Shown piece after piece: positions 10,778-24,060 of a stretch of DNA of 64,000 nucleotides (positions are counted from its first letter, which is position 1; each line of letters begins with the position of its first letter). Origin of the DNA: Allium sativum. Its lineage: Eukaryota; Streptophyta; Magnoliopsida; Asparagales; Amaryllidaceae. The DNA lies in the NCBI GenBank assembly GCA_030737875.1, contig CM060911.1, positions 90,292,599 through 90,356,598 on the forward strand. The letters run 5' to 3'. The notes below the pieces were generated by a model that worked only from the letters and a program-made list of their open reading frames with translations, had not been told where the DNA came from and ran no database searches. The translations under genes and the position numbers were made by a program.

Positions 10778-13700
10778 GTACACACATTTAACTGATATAG
10801 ATTAGGACAATAAATTTTACACATCGCCCAACTACACAAATAAAATCTGTGTTTGTTGTTTGAAAACCCCACACGGGTATTGGGATGAGACTGGACATAT
10901 ACTAATCCCAATAATTAGCAGTATGTCAATCGATTGATCGACAAGCTGTTGTAAGCGTTAAATATTTATATTTAATGCTTATACAGTGTAGAATGCACTT
11001 TGGATGATGGTTGATTGTTTATCGTTGTTGTTGTGTACATGTGTGTGTGAAATCCATACAAATCACATTGTATGGTAATTGATGTGTTTGATTCCAGTTC
11101 AGAAAGAATGAATATTTTAAAATAACGATTATTTTAAAATAACGAATATTTTAAAATAAGATTCAGTAATATATCAAAATGTGATTTTGATGTCCGATTT
11201 GGGATGGACACGATTATATTTAAATATATAAAGCCGTGTTGAATAGATTGACGCCATTTTGACGTGAACGATATTTATATCGATTTTATTCATTTTTATT
11301 ATGAATATCGAAAAGGAATTGATTTCAAAATATAATGTTTTGAAAATATTATCATTTATATACCGTTGATATGGAATATTCAATTTTGATTAGAAATTTA
11401 ATATGAAGTTGAAATCGTTTTGAAAACGAATTGAAAACAATTTATAAAATACGTTTTAAATGGAAATCGACAAAATATATATTATATATATAATATAATG
11501 GCCTGAATAGAACGCGCCGCGCTGCGGCAGTTCGGGAATTTCGATCATTGACTTCGAACGGATATTACGGGAGATCCGACCATCAGATTCTCCTAAAACA
11601 GTAACCGTTGGGTTCGTATCGAAAAGAGATTTTTAACGAAAAAAAGAAATTAGAAATATAACGGTTGGATTTGGAATTATGTCCGAATCAAATTTGGAAA
11701 AGGTCGTTTTAAGTGCAGTTCGATGGTCGTTTATGGAAATCGACTGTACGGGCCTTTATAAAATTATTAAAGATAGCAATAATTTGTGTAAAATCATAGG
11801 AAATGATTTGGAAAGAATTGGGATGAAAATTTCCATATTTGAAAAGATAAAAATAAATTTTTATCGAAATGAACTAGTTTTGAACTAGAATTATAATCCA
11901 TTTATTTTTTGAATAAATAAATTGGATTTGAAATGGTTTTAAAAGTAACCAGAATTTCCAATAATTGAATTGGAATGGATTTGAATCGAAATTGTCTTTG
12001 GAATATTTCGATGTTGGGTTTCGTGATTATACATATATTGTTATGGAAATTGGAAAGATATATTTATATCGTTATTGCCAATACGATATTTGTTGGTCGT
12101 AGAATTTAATATTGAATATAAGAAGATATATTTTCTATTCAGAGCCTTGAATTTAATATCAAATGGGATTTGGGTTTGTCGTGAATGGTGTCTTCATTAA
12201 CACTGTTGTTAAACCCAGTTGAGAAAAAGATTAAATCTTTTTATTTAGATTTAAAGAAGTATACCAATTAAATGATATTTAATTGGAATTGGAATTGATT
12301 TTTTGGTTTATCGTGAACGGTGTTTTAGATAACACTTGTTCTTTAACCCGATTATTAATGGAATGTAAATTGGGCTTATCGGGAACTGTGTTTTAGCGAC
12401 ATTCGTTCTTTAACCTGATTTACGGTTAAATGAAATTTGGAATTTATAAATCTTTGTGTTAAGATTTAAAGGAGATTTTCCAAAGTAAAGTTTTCCAATT
12501 TAATATATCAAATTGGAATTGAATGGAATTCGATTTGACGATAATTGAAGTAAGCTTCTGTAAAGGAAGACGGTTAATATATATGGAATTTAAAAGGCCT
12601 TGCCGTTATTCCATTTATATTATTGGTCGGATATGGAAGTTTATATCGATTATATATATATATCGATTTGTTTTCCATGAAGATTCCATTGCTAATGGAA
12701 TGTGATTTTGGGTTGTCGTGATGGTATCTTTAATAATACTGTTCTTAGACCCAACAGAGCTAATAAAATCAGAAACTAACTGGAGATTAGTTAAGTTGAG
12801 TGGTTTCTTGGGTATTAATCTGATGTTGGTTTCGGCCTTCGGGGTTAATACTTAGGGAATTGTTCACTTGCTAATTTAATGTTAAAGGCAGATGGAATGG
12901 AATGCGATTTTGGGTTTATAGTGAACCGTGTTTTAATTGACATTGGTTCTTTAACCCAGTTAAAGACAGGATATGATTTCCCAAGTTAAACAATCATTAA
13001 TATTGATTTTTGGGAAGATTAAAATCAAGTGGAGTTTTAATGAATCTTTAATTAGATTGAAATGATCGAGAATGGAGTACCACCAGTTTTGCTCCAGGCG
13101 ATAGTTAAATCTTTAATTAGATTTGAATGTGAAATGGTAATTGAATTCACTGATAACACTGTGGTGTTAGATATGAAGTATGACCAGTTTTACTTCATGG
13201 GATGAATAGGTTGGGATTGGGAAATTTGACAAGTGATTACTTCGGTAAGGTTCGCTAATCCCGACTAGTTTGGATAAACCATAATTTGGTTTGAATTAAT
13301 ATTCAAAAGAAGATTAAAGCATAAATCTAAAGAATTTATCTTTGATAAAATTAATGGGAACCTTTCCCAAAGTATAAGAATATTTGAATAAAAGAATATT
13401 CTGAATTGGAATGAGGCGTATGTTGTGTTTGTGTAACACTTGTTGATTATATACGCGAGTTATTCAGAAAGACCGGGTTTATCCCGTTCTGAATAACTGA
13501 TTCGACGATGTGTCGAGGATGAAGACGGTGGTCGAAGACCGGATGTCTTCACATTGTTCGGATAATTACTGATGATCTTGATTGGGCTGTACACCCAAGA
13601 GGAGAGAATCAGTTGGTGATCGTCCAGACGTACTTGGAGATCGATGGATATGCGAGTACTAGGTGCCTCCGGTTTCGTTCAGACCCAGAACGGACTTGTA

Positions 13701-14637
13701 AATGGACTGTGTGTCTGACATTGGATATCATTCTATGTGATTGGTGGATATTAGTTGCATGGAATGGTTTTCCTGTGTGGCATGCAAAGATGCAAATGAT
13801 CAAGGCTTCTATTGAAAAGCAGAGTCTTGTGGTTGATGATCAAAGCACCGCCTGTGTGGCATAGCTTTGTGTATAATGTTAATTCGCATGCCTCACACCC
13901 AGGTATGAACCAGATACAGGAGAGGATCTCAGGGCGGACATACGTTTCCTTCTAGCTAGGGTGGTGTCAGTGACCTTCCAACCCTGACATTTATATTATT
14001 TTCACTTGTGTGGTTGTTGGATTGCAAGGCGCCTCGGTTATATCGGTCGATCCGGGACCGATGGAGTCATTTGGCTCATTTACGCCCCATAGGGCGGGGA
14101 AACGCATTGTCTAGGGTTTAAGTTTAGTCCACATCGAGTGGACCGGCCTGACGATCCAAGGGCCCACCGGAGTCTGGGTCCTGAGACATGGTAGGCTAGA
14201 TTGTCTCAAAGCGGTGAGGACGATCCCTGGCCTCGGTTCAAAGACGGAAATCCAGCTTCCAATACGTGATATTTGCGGTTTTGATTATAGATCCTAGTAT
14301 TGGCGACATGATATATGCTACCCATGCCGTCTAGGATTAATACGTTTATATTTGAAGTTGTTTTATACACTATACACTTATAATAGTATCAAATGATTTG
14401 TTTTAATGTACCAAGCATGTTTGGCTATTATAAGGGAAACCCTATCCTCCAGCTTTCGTTGCATTGTGTGATGGGACCTGGGTCTTATAATAGCTTCATT
14501 TTTCCAAAAAGCATTGCGCTGTTTTGTTATATGCACTAGTATTCTTGGGAGGAAACCCGTTCCGTGTTATACGGCGTAGTCCCTTGATTTACTTTATTTT
14601 AAAGTAAAGTTTTAAATAACTATTTTATTTCTCGCAC

Positions 14638-14651
14638 CAGTCACATGACTG
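14638..14651 (+). promoter_or_regulatory. Conserved 3'-LTR hairpin, A' copy
   Basis: CAGTCA-CA-TGACTG, preceded by CTCGCAC and followed by ACTTGGAGTTTA. Confidence 0.6.
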
Positions 14652-14984
14652 ACTTGGAGTTTATTTTTTTAACCTAAACTCTGGGTGCCCTTATTTTGAC
14701 ACTGGTAGCTAGTAGTTTTGGTTTTGCAGATTTATTTTGACAGGATCCTGATTTACAGCTGGAATGATATCAGGAAAGCTTTGTATCTGTATATCTCCTT
14801 CAGTTGTGTTTTGTATTATTTTCTACTGCTATGTAATGTATTGTAAATCTCTGATATTTATCGATTGTGTGATATTTATTCATGCTCTATATATTCTTGT
14901 AATCTGATGGAATTGTTGTAATTAACAATGAAATGTTCTTCTGTTTGGGTTCTAATTCGTCTTGTCCTCAGTACAATCTGTGAT

Positions 14985-14998
14985 TTCCCGAAAGGGGG
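14985..14998 (+). other. Terminal U5 stem-loop with GAAA loop, A'
   Basis: CCC-GAAA-GGG, extendable by a wobble pair, a GNRA-type tetraloop about 18 bp before the LTR end. The A LTR carries a UUCG-capped stem in the same place. Confidence 0.45.
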
Positions 14999-15014
14999 AT
15001 TTCGGGTCGTAACT

Positions 15015-16136
15015 GTTTTTCTGGAACCAGAACCAATCGATGAACTACATTTGAAAAATAATATTAATAAAATGAGAAAATTTATATTGATGGAAAGTAT
15101 ATTTTTTTGGTACTTACTTAACTATAAATATTATGTTGATATAGGAGGTCTTCTATCATGCATTTTGTTAGGTGATGAAATTTTAATCATCACAATTGAA
15201 TGCTTCATCGATGTAAAAATAGACGATTGTTGATAAAATAAAATAAGTTTGTATGAGTATAATGTAGGTTAATTACTTAGTCGTTTCCCTCTAAAACTTT
15301 AGAAAAAGTTTTTACAACTTTTTGCGGTTCTTCACTAAGATACTGAAGTAGTGGACATTTTTCAACATTTTTTTTTTGTTTCAACTTCTTCTTTTGTTCT
15401 TTAGGACTACTTTCATCTTCAATAGCAATTACTTTTTCAGCAGGAATTTCTTTGCTAGCTTATTTGTTGTTTTCATAAACCTTCTTCTGTTTCTAAAATG
15501 TAATCTTGAGTAATTATCAAATCAAAACATGGAAAGTTGGCCGAGCTATTTATGTGCGTCATACTAACTATTTTTCTTTTTTTCGGACCTTCAGTATCAT
15601 TAGTCTTTTCTTTCAAATCTTCTTTTTTCATGACATCATGGTCTTCAAACTTTTGAACCTTCATTTCTAGAATTTGGATTCTTTTTTTAGCTGGTGCACG
15701 TAAAACTCTTTCTGCATTTAATTGCTCCCCAAAACTTTTCAACTCAGTAGTCAGAAAATTGAAAAAAATTTCCAACTCCTTTAAGCACTTTTTCAAACTT
15801 TCAACTTCCATATCGTCATCAAAATTCCTTTTTTTAGACTTTTCCTCTTCATCTTCAACTGGATTATTATTTTATTTTATTTCGACAAAAGATCCTTCTC
15901 CTCTTTTGTTACATCTGAAAAAAGTTTAAAATCTACAAGGAAAATATTTTAAAAAATAGTCAGATCAACTATTCATTACTATTATACAAAAACTGTATTG
16001 GAAAAGACAATCATTACTACTATATATGTAATTCTTCTAGTCAATATTAGCTTGAATCTGTAGTTTAAGAGGCAATTCATATTTTTTTTTCTTTTTCTTA
16101 CTTGAATATGTAGTCTATGTAGGAAAGGTACAAATT
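15015..16136 (-). pseudogene. Decayed gene, 3' part (lysine-rich, coiled-coil exon remnants)
   Basis: Not recognised by itself. On the minus strand an open segment of 112 codons (15811-15473, extendable upstream without a stop to about 15870) encodes a heptad-rich, acidic/basic sequence (starts MEVESLKKCLKELEIFF), likely coiled coil. A second open stretch of about 61 codons follows in another frame (15459-15277), is lysine/glutamate rich and ends at a TAA. Codon-like composition and shared orientation with the remnant at 21685-22225 suggest both were parts of one gene that solo LTR F has split. Stops and frame changes say it is dead. The A' LTR abuts its 3' side. Confidence 0.4.
16132..16136. 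repeat. Target site duplication AAATT, left of F
   Basis: Identical to 21066-21070, proving F inserted as a unit. Confidence 0.9.
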
Positions 16137-16163
16137 TGTAACAGCCCGAAAATCCATACCAAT

Positions 16164-16197
16164 TTGAGCTGACTAATATACTACACATTCAACTCAA
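16164..16197 (-). other. Terminal U5 stem-loop, F
   Basis: In the minus-strand RNA, TTGAGTTGA pairs with TCAGCTCAA (one U-G wobble) around a 16-nt loop, about 27 bp before the LTR end. Confidence 0.4.
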
Positions 16198-16562
16198 AGT
16201 GCACGAAAATTCAGTTCATTAATAGAAAGAATTTAGAGGGTGAGATAGAAAAGATAGAACTAATAGAATAGAAGAAGAAGATCACAACTAAACAGAATCA
16301 GTGTAAACACGAAACTCACAACGGAATGAATAAATGGTATTATAAAATAACTTTGAAATACAAAATCTAAATTTGTACTTACATATCATATCAGAGTATA
16401 ATACATGATATATCACAGCTGAAATAACTCTACATAACTAATGGTGAAGTCTCCTGCTTTGAGCTCCTCCAAGTGTATCTGTAAAAGCCTGAAACACTTG
16501 ACTGCCCATTCAAATTTGGTCACCCAAGAGTTTAGGGAAAACAAACAAAATAAACTCTGGGT

Positions 16563-16576
16563 CAGTCATGGGACTG
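16563..16576 (-). promoter_or_regulatory. Conserved 3'-LTR hairpin, F copy
   Basis: CAGTC-ATGG-GACTG on the plus strand (CCAT loop in the sense RNA). Followed in sense orientation by ACCCAGAGTTTAT. Confidence 0.6.
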
Positions 16577-18385
16577 GTGTGAGTAAATTCCAACCATACT
16601 GTTTAATTTTGAAAAGTCATTTTTAAACAAAAAGATAATAGTAAGACCAGCCTACACATAAACATGGACGGCTTTTACCTTACTATAACCCAAAATATCT
16701 TTGATATCAAACCCAGTGATATTATGATAATGTCTAAACAAATAAATATCCAAGTAGCAGAACGCTTGCATCTCACGTTCCACATATATATAGTATAAAA
16801 TCAAAAACCGCAGGGCACTTATTGAAGAATGGATTCCAACAGACAAGGTATGGGAGCACCTTCCGATCAGTGTACTCTAGAGGGGATACACTCAGGGTTC
16901 AACAAGAATGTCTTGTAACCTGGCCACACATGACCGACCACTCATTTAGCTTGAGTGTATCAAATATATTGCCACCACGGTTGTAGGCCATCCAACCATC
17001 ATCCGAAGATACAGAATCGAAAAGAAGTATGAATATGAATTTTCTCTAGATCGGTGACAATACACCCTGCTTGGGGATGACCGAAGTAGCCATGCTGCCT
17101 AGCCCAACTTTTGTTACTTCTTGGTTGTGAGGCTAGAGGCTACGTCTATCTTCAGAACATCTGATCACCATTCACTTTGAATGTCACATCATCAAATCCG
17201 TAATCACATATTGATTACACAAATGCACACTGGGTGTAGAATAAAGACAAGTTACCTTCTCCCCACCAACTTGGTATATTCGTAAAAAACAACGGCGTGA
17301 CCGTTGGAAACACTCTGTCAGACACTCGTCCATACAAGTTGTCCTGGGATTGGACAAACAAAAACACCATTCTAGAACTGGACGACCCTTGCATTTAACT
17401 CCATCTTCAATTATCTTCAGCATATCTAATTTGCAGCGCTAATGTCTATACGGAGTGGTTTTCGGATAATAAATCCAACCGGTCTCTCCGTATTGACAAC
17501 GATGGTCAAAATACTTCGATAGTCGGTTATTTAACTATCGGAGTAAAAACAACATCCATTCTAATGTATAACTAACATTACACAAACACGGGTACTTTTT
17601 ATTTAACATTCGTTTTATTATTCGAATTCTCATATCTTACCATATATTTCTCAAAACCTCGTTTTAACCTTTTTCACCCTTCTTAGAAAACCTTCCCAGT
17701 TATTATGATCCTTATTTTCTCGTGTTCCAGAAAATATACGTTATCAACGTTCGATCCATTATTTCACATTCTTTATTTCTATATTTGGATAATCTACCCT
17801 ATTTACATTGGAAAATATTTCCAATTTCATTTCAACCTTTTAATCGGCCCCACGTTCGCTTTTTAAAACATTATTCACTTTGAAATGTGAATATCATTTC
17901 TATTCTAGAAATCTGAGCATCTTTCTCAAATAACTTATTTTTCAAGTAATAAATACCATTATCTTGTTTACCGAAATTTCTTTCCTGATTTATATTCCCA
18001 TTTTACTTTATAAACTCTGCTTCTACGTCAACTCCTTGTTAAATCAATATCAAGCTTATAACTACATACTGATTACATATGCTATTATAATTTGTTGGTT
18101 TAAACTAAATATTAACTATCTTATCAGAATCATAATTCCTAAAAATATTTTACTTTTAATACATTCGACATCGTCGAATCCTAGTTCCAAATCCTACTTG
18201 TTTAATTCTAATCACATTCCGAACATCGAAATGTTGTCATCGTTTTCTAACACGATTCTCCAATTTCTCTTTCTAAACTTTCTCTTATATTTCCTTTGGA
18301 CAAACACCATTACCTATTACTTTTTAGAATAAGTGGTTTTCAAACCAAACTGTTATCATTTCCTAGGAAGTGCTGTTATATATAA

Positions 18386-18683
18386 AATCACGCTTAAGTT
18401 TGGTTAACAGCGTTAATTTATCGCTATAGTAAAAACTTGCAATACGCTATAATATTCTCTTTATAACTAATCTCAACATTTCAGTCACACTTACCTTATC
18501 AACAACGTTATTTAATCGTTATAGTTCAAACTTGTCATACGCTGTAATATTTCCCTTTATAACTAATTTTGACCTAACAGTCACGCTTAAGCCTAATCAA
18601 CGGCGTTTATTTTATCGCTATAGTTCTAAGACTTTCAATACGCTGCTATATTCCCTTTATACTAATCTTGACATCTCTTTCCG
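18386..18683 (-). repeat. About 97-bp tandem repeat, 3 copies, in F
   Basis: Three diverged units (from about 18386, 18482 and 18578), each with TCACNCTTA, a GCGTTNATTTATCGCTATAG-like core, AATACGCT and CCCTTTATA. Not seen in families A, B or C. Confidence 0.75.
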
Positions 18684-19370
18684 TTACAAATTGATATCAT
18701 TCATCGATAATAGTGAAGCCGTTCAAGTTGGGGTATTTTATTTACCTCTTAGACCTTGATCGACAACGTTCTTACCTTAGAACAGATATAAGTCTGTACT
18801 CTAATCCCTTATTACTTATAATATACATTAAATCGTATTTCCTTGTTTTATTCTGGAATATGGTTTTATAACACCATATTCATACTTCGAAATCTCTATT
18901 GTTTATGGCTATCTATATTAAACATTTGTTCTTCGCTTCCTTTATTCCACCAGTAACTTCGTTAACTGATTTTATCTACTTCTTACCATGGATTAGTATA
19001 ATTAATCTAACAATATTCATTAACTGTTTATTTTAAAATAATTATCCCAAATTATTTTAAATCGGGGTTTTAAATGTAATTCGGGTTCGAACAGTGCATA
19101 CAAAACAAACGGTACATATAAATATAGAGGAATCCGGTTGGATTCCTCCAACCGGTTTCCGCATCCACAGATGTTAGTCAAACAATTATCACTGATTCCA
19201 TACTAGGGGATATTTATAATCGATGGAATCAGTATCCAATCGGTGATGTATACATATGCAACGATATATAATATTTATCCAATTTAATTGTAATCTACCT
19301 AATCGACCATCACACAGCATTCAATCAACATTAAAATATAATCATAATATTTTAAAATAGATCAGAGTTA

Positions 19371-19384
19371 GTGATTTTACTCAC
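19371..19384 (-). promoter_or_regulatory. Splice-donor-like hairpin, F
   Basis: The minus strand reads GCGCCAAG then GTGAGTAAAATCAC then TAACTC. AAG/GTGAGT is a near-consensus plant 5' splice site, and the GTGA/TCAC arms can pair over it. Confidence 0.45.
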
Positions 19385-19853
19385 CTTGGCGCATTAACCG
19401 TTAAATAAGATTTGCGTCGGTCGATAGATCTGATCAGTCTAGCTACATCGTTTTGTGCTCGTCGATGCAGATCTGACGCACTTGCTTTCGTGCGACTTCA
19501 TTTCTGCCCTTCCTGACAACCAAGCATCCTACAGAATGGCACTCCACCCGCCAAGCAAACTCCAGTACAACTATTTTACACACTAGTTCTTCGAGCCTCC
19601 TCCCTTTAGTGATCACACTCGCCCCTCCTATTACAGTAAAAAAAATATGGCCATACTTACTTATCCGCGTCTTCCACCGTCACGAACTCCATTACCATTT
19701 CAATGATCTCGTTCTCAAGGCTCCGTCATCCATGCCACTGACCAGCGTTCATATTGGGTTTCGAATCCACACAAGGTGCGTGTTACCCTCAGAGCTACTG
19801 TGCAAATCTAATGGCGGCGCATTTTTGTTTCAGAGGGAGTGACGAAGTGCTGA

Positions 19854-19861
19854 TATTTATA
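19854..19861 (-). promoter_or_regulatory. TATA box of LTR F
   Basis: The minus strand reads TTATAAATATC about 1.2 kb from the sense start of the LTR. A family-specific leader follows down to the donor-like site at 19384. Confidence 0.6.
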
Positions 19862-21065
19862 AGAGGGATTGCTTAAGGGTTAAGCAGTAGGTTCGCAGGA
19901 AGGGTATGGGTCTGAAACAAACTAGGGGCGTGGGTTCATTAAATTCACATGTGAAAGGTAATTGATTTATACAGGGTTTTCAATGTATACATATGACTGT
20001 GTGGGAACACAGGCACCTGGAATTTGTGTAGGTTATGTCTAAGGACGTGGGTAGGTATTGCATTGTCAAAGATAGACGTGTCTTCAATTTTTAGCTTGCA
20101 TATTCATCTTTGTAGCCTACGTGGTTGCTATTTATATTTAGACATCTATGCTAAGGCATGGTTTGACAAAAATTGATGTGAAGGGATGACAGTGGTATGG
20201 AGTGGCTAAGGGAAAAACATATAGACTAGTTGACACATAAGAGCTATACTTAGTTATGAAGTAACATGTACCATGTGTATTGCATTTGAAGGGTACCCTA
20301 GCTTTTAAATGAATTAAGAATAGGGCAGAAGTGTCTAAGCTAGGATGGTGGCGAACCGTTAAATAGTAGTCGCGCATTTATATATATATGTTAGGGTTAA
20401 AGGTTTAGTCTACTTCATTATATAAATTTTTATTCATGCCTGAGCCGCTACGGACAGAAATAAAGATACGGTCGTGTCCAGCGAGGTGTCGCGATCCCAA
20501 ATATATAATAATACCGATAGATTGACTTATATTTTGAGACCCCGAAATATCGATACATGGTGCGAAATACTCCAAATAAAAAGTTGCTTATTTATTTAAT
20601 TAAAAATTACAGTAAAATTCTAAAAATTAAATTATCGCTGCGCCTCAAAAGAACCTTGTCCTGAATTGCAACCGATATCAAGTTATATTCAAATAACCGT
20701 TACGGTCGATATACGATTTTACAGCGACTTTTTGAATACTTGATTTTGACATATCTTGCAATCTATACGCCGAAATCTTGATTTTTCACTTCTGTTGGAA
20801 AGATACAGTTTAACAGATTCCAACGTTTCTTGTTTCGAAGAAATCCAATTTAAAACGAGTCCGGTACACTCAGTTGAAGTTCAGAACGTTAATTTACGAA
20901 CTGCAGCGTCGTTGTGAGCTCGATTAAAATTAATATATATTTATATACGTTCAACTTCGTTTTAATAAATATATATATATATATATATTCACTTATATTA
21001 CGAATTCAATATTTAAACTGTTTTAAATATTCAAAAACGAACCGACAAAAATGCGGGACGTTACA

Positions 21066-21070
21066 AAATT
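21066..21070. repeat. Target site duplication AAATT, right of F
   Basis: Second copy of the 5-bp duplication flanking F. Confidence 0.9.
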
Positions 21071-21684
21071 GCAAAAATATGTTACATAATTCATGCATAC
21101 AATACCAAGACTTATATTTGGACTTCTAAAAGATAAATGCATTCATGTTTTCTAAATGCTGTTTATATTATTTGTACACCTTATGTAAGAACTTCAAATC
21201 AAGATAAAAATGAAAAATATGTATTCGGATGTAGAATATATAATTACAGTTTAATATGTTATTTATTTATGAATCTGAAAAGATAAATGCATTTATGTTT
21301 TCTGTATGCTATTTTAAGCATTTATATACCTTACGTAAGAACTTCAAATCATATTAAAAATGATAATCTTGTTTAACATGTAGTAGTGATTGTGATATAT
21401 AATTACAGATTAATATGTTATTTATTAATTAATATGAAAACATAAAAGCATTTATCATTTTAAACTGCTGTATACATAAACATGTTGTATAATTTTGAAA
21501 TATATTTGAAATAGTTTTATATAGCATTAGAACAATCAATTGAACAAAATGCAGTATGTGCACAACAAAACTCAATTGAACAATCGTTTAAAGAAACAGT
21601 ACTATGGTATTGAAATTTATAAGAAGAAACTAATGCAAACATTTAACTAAATTAAATACAAAACTAAATATTTATAACCAGGAT
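21071..21684. other. AT-rich non-coding stretch
   Basis: Probable intron or decayed sequence of the surrounding pseudogene. It contains two diverged copies of a roughly 150-bp segment (AGATAAATGCATT.ATGTTTTCT near 21130 and 21280). Nothing else recognised. Confidence 0.5.
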
Positions 21685-22225
21685 ACTTCCTTATCATCAA
21701 CTTGGTTTAACTCGATGTCCTTTAGTTTCGATAAATCTCATTTCCTCATTCTTGGGATTTTGTCTTCAACGTCTTCTTTTTGAGCAATGATTTGGGTTCT
21801 TTCATAGAACTAGTACTGCAAGAAAAAGACAAATAGTTTTATATTTTTATAATAAACATAATATTCAGTGTATTTGTATTAAGTTAATATTATAAAAACA
21901 TACCAACAACACCATAGTGCAACCCGGTGTAATCCTTAGATTAGCATGGTATTTCTTAACATTTATTAAATATCTTCACAAATTGCTCACGGCCAAGAGA
22001 TTGAGTTCATTTTTTTTAGATTTAACAATTTACCCAAAAAACCCCATGGTAGATAGCTTTGATTGTTGTGAAAAAGGAATGTTATGATAAGTAGTAATAA
22101 CAATAACTTTACTAAATTTTTATCTCCTTTTTTCTTTTTAATCATTGAATTCAACCTTTTTGTCAATGTTTTTCTACTTATTACATTTTCTTCATTGAAA
22201 TTGGAACTTCAAAAATCAGACAAAC
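21685..22225 (-). pseudogene. DUF1985/Ulp1-type transposon-associated gene remnant, 5' part
   Basis: Minus strand from the C insertion point. An exon-like stretch (about 22205-21904) encodes a basic segment, a leucine-rich run ending ITFLFHNN, then LPWGFLGKLLNLKKMNSISW. From memory this matches the layout of the plant DUF1985 domain (hydrophobic run, FLF, PWG/PW, W near the end), common in Ulp1-protease genes carried by Mutator-like elements. A donor GTATG (21903-21899) and acceptor TTCTTGCAG (ending 21816) bound an 88-bp intron. The next exon begins near FYERTQ and has PRMRK. In-frame stops occur in both exons. Element C cut off its 5' end and F separates it from the remnants at 15277-15870. 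Alternative: another plant-mobile-domain family. Confidence 0.45.
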
Positions 22226-22250
22226 TGTAACGACCCGGATTTTATTTGAC

Positions 22251-22287
22251 TTTGGTTATCGACATAAACACGATGTCGATAACCAAA
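22251..22287 (-). other. Terminal U5 stem-loop of C, 15-bp perfect stem
   Basis: TTTGGTTATCGACAT and its exact reverse complement flank the 7-nt loop AAACACG, 25 bp inside the LTR end. The right LTR copy (near 59849-59885) has one mismatch (GTCGAT to GTCTAT). Confidence 0.65.
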
Positions 22288-22638
22288 ACACCGAAAAATC
22301 CTGGTAATTAGTGAAAGAAATTAGAGGGTGAGGAAAGATAAGATAGAAACTTAGAATAGAAGAAGAAGAAGAACACAACATCAGAGTAACACGAATCTCA
22401 CAGCGGAACGAATAAATATATTTCATAACATAACTTTGAAATACAAATCTGTACTTGAATATACATATCATTATCAAAGGACAGCACTTACAACACAGCG
22501 GAAATAACTATAGCTATATGATCCTGAAGCCTCCTGCTCCAAGCTCTTCCAGTATATCTGTAAATCCCGACTACTTGACTGCCCATACAAATTTAGGCAC
22601 CCAAGAGTTTAGGGAAAACAACAAAGTAAACTCCGGGT

Positions 22639-22652
22639 CAGTCATGGGACTG
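22639..22652 (-). promoter_or_regulatory. Conserved 3'-LTR hairpin, C left
   Basis: CAGTC-ATGG-GACTG on the plus strand, with GTATGAGTAAA following and CTCCGGGT preceding. Confidence 0.6.
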
Positions 22653-24060
22653 GTATGAGTAAAACAGTTTAAAAACAGTTCGAACAAGTACATGATATCT
22701 CATAAGGCCATGCCGCATAACGGAACGGGGTTTTCCCATATGAGAATCCAAAATATCTTTATATCAAAAACCTTTTGATATTATAAAAATGTCTATCAAC
22801 CACAGTATATATAATCATCTAGCAGAAACGCTTTCATCTCATGTTCTACATATATAGTATACAATCACAATCGCAAGCACGTATTGGGTAATGGATTTCC
22901 AACTATGACAAGGTATGGAACCACCTTTCGCTCGTGTACCTCTAGAGAGGAATACACTGGATTGAAAAAGAACATCTTGCAACCCGGCCACACATGACCG
23001 ACCACTCATTTCTCTTGAGTGTATCGAATGTATATCACCAACGGTTGGGATCAGCAACCGTTTCCCGAATGGGACAGTATCGACAATAGATTTTTAGAAG
23101 TAAATGAAACTCTAGATCAGGTGATTATACACCCTACTTCGGTGCGACCGACTTAGCCATGCTGCCTGCCCGATTTCTGTCATTTACCGGTTGATGAGGC
23201 TAGAAGCTACGCTTTATCATCACACCAAATTCACTTTGAATGCCACATCGTCAAATCCATCAAATCACCGATTTGCGTCCTCAACCATACATTACGTGTT
23301 AGCTAAAAGAAGTTTCCTTCTCCGCTTCCACTCTTGGTACAGTTGGAGAAATCAATATACGTGATCGTCTGGAAATACTCTGTCAGACATCCGTCCATAC
23401 AAGTCATCCAGGAACGGGATGAACCGAAGGCACTATTCTGTAAACAGGATAGCCCTTGCATAACTCCGTCTTCAATTTCCTTTGGCATATATGATTCGCA
23501 ACGCTTATGCCAATACAGAGTGGTTCTTTGGATAATAATCCAACCGGTCTCTCCATATTAACAACGTTAAAATGGTGAAAACTTCGATAGTCTGTGATTT
23601 AACTATCGAATAAAAACAGGTGTGCAAACAACGATATTTTTTCCAAGTGGAAATTATATCGATCAAACATCATTCAACATTTATCCCTTTATTTCATTAA
23701 TTTACTTATCTCCTGTTTCCCTATATTCGATATTTCTTATTTTCTAGATTTGGAAAATATACGTTATTAACAATGGAAAACATTTCCATTTCTTGTTTTC
23801 TTTATTAAAAAACATTTCTGGTTTCTTCTTTGGAAAACATTTCCAAAGCTTCTTCATTGGACTTAGACAGATGTTTAAACAAACCATCGCGATGCCAACT
23901 CAAACCATTTCCTTTACTGCCGAACCTTAACTATTCCTTAGTTCAAAATGAAGCCAATCAAGTTGGGGTAGAACTAACTCTCAGACCTTAACTGAACAAC
24001 ATTTCTAACTTTGAAATAAACAAAGTTTACTTTATATTCCTTTTTCTAACTTCCTTACTT

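Larger units (their letters stand above)
10735..15014 (+). mobile_element. A' : family-A LTR, 3' two thirds
   Basis: Homologous, with scattered differences, to 29932-33855 of the A LTR. It begins at the B' insertion boundary and includes the 26-nt hairpin, the GC-rich box near 11510-11530, the blocks around 12180-13250, and the conserved hairpin and terminal region. It lacks the 27-bp minisatellite present in A. The end is blurred: A ends GGGTCGCTTCA, whereas here GGGTCGTAACTG is seen near 15004-15015. No primer binding site follows. No gene is recognised. Confidence 0.8.
16137..21065 (-). mobile_element. Element F: solo LTR, 4.93 kb
   Basis: Plus-strand ends TGTAACAGCCCG and GGGACGTTACA, bounded by the perfect 5-bp duplication AAATT. 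No internal domain or second LTR, so it is a solo LTR left by LTR-LTR recombination. Sense is minus, by homology to B and C: the CAGTC hairpin at 16563, the AAAGATAGAACTAATAGAAT block near 16249, the splice-donor hairpin at 19371, TATA near 19857, and the 5' block near 20500-20600. No gene; short open frames have no homology to known domains that I can see. Confidence 0.92.
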
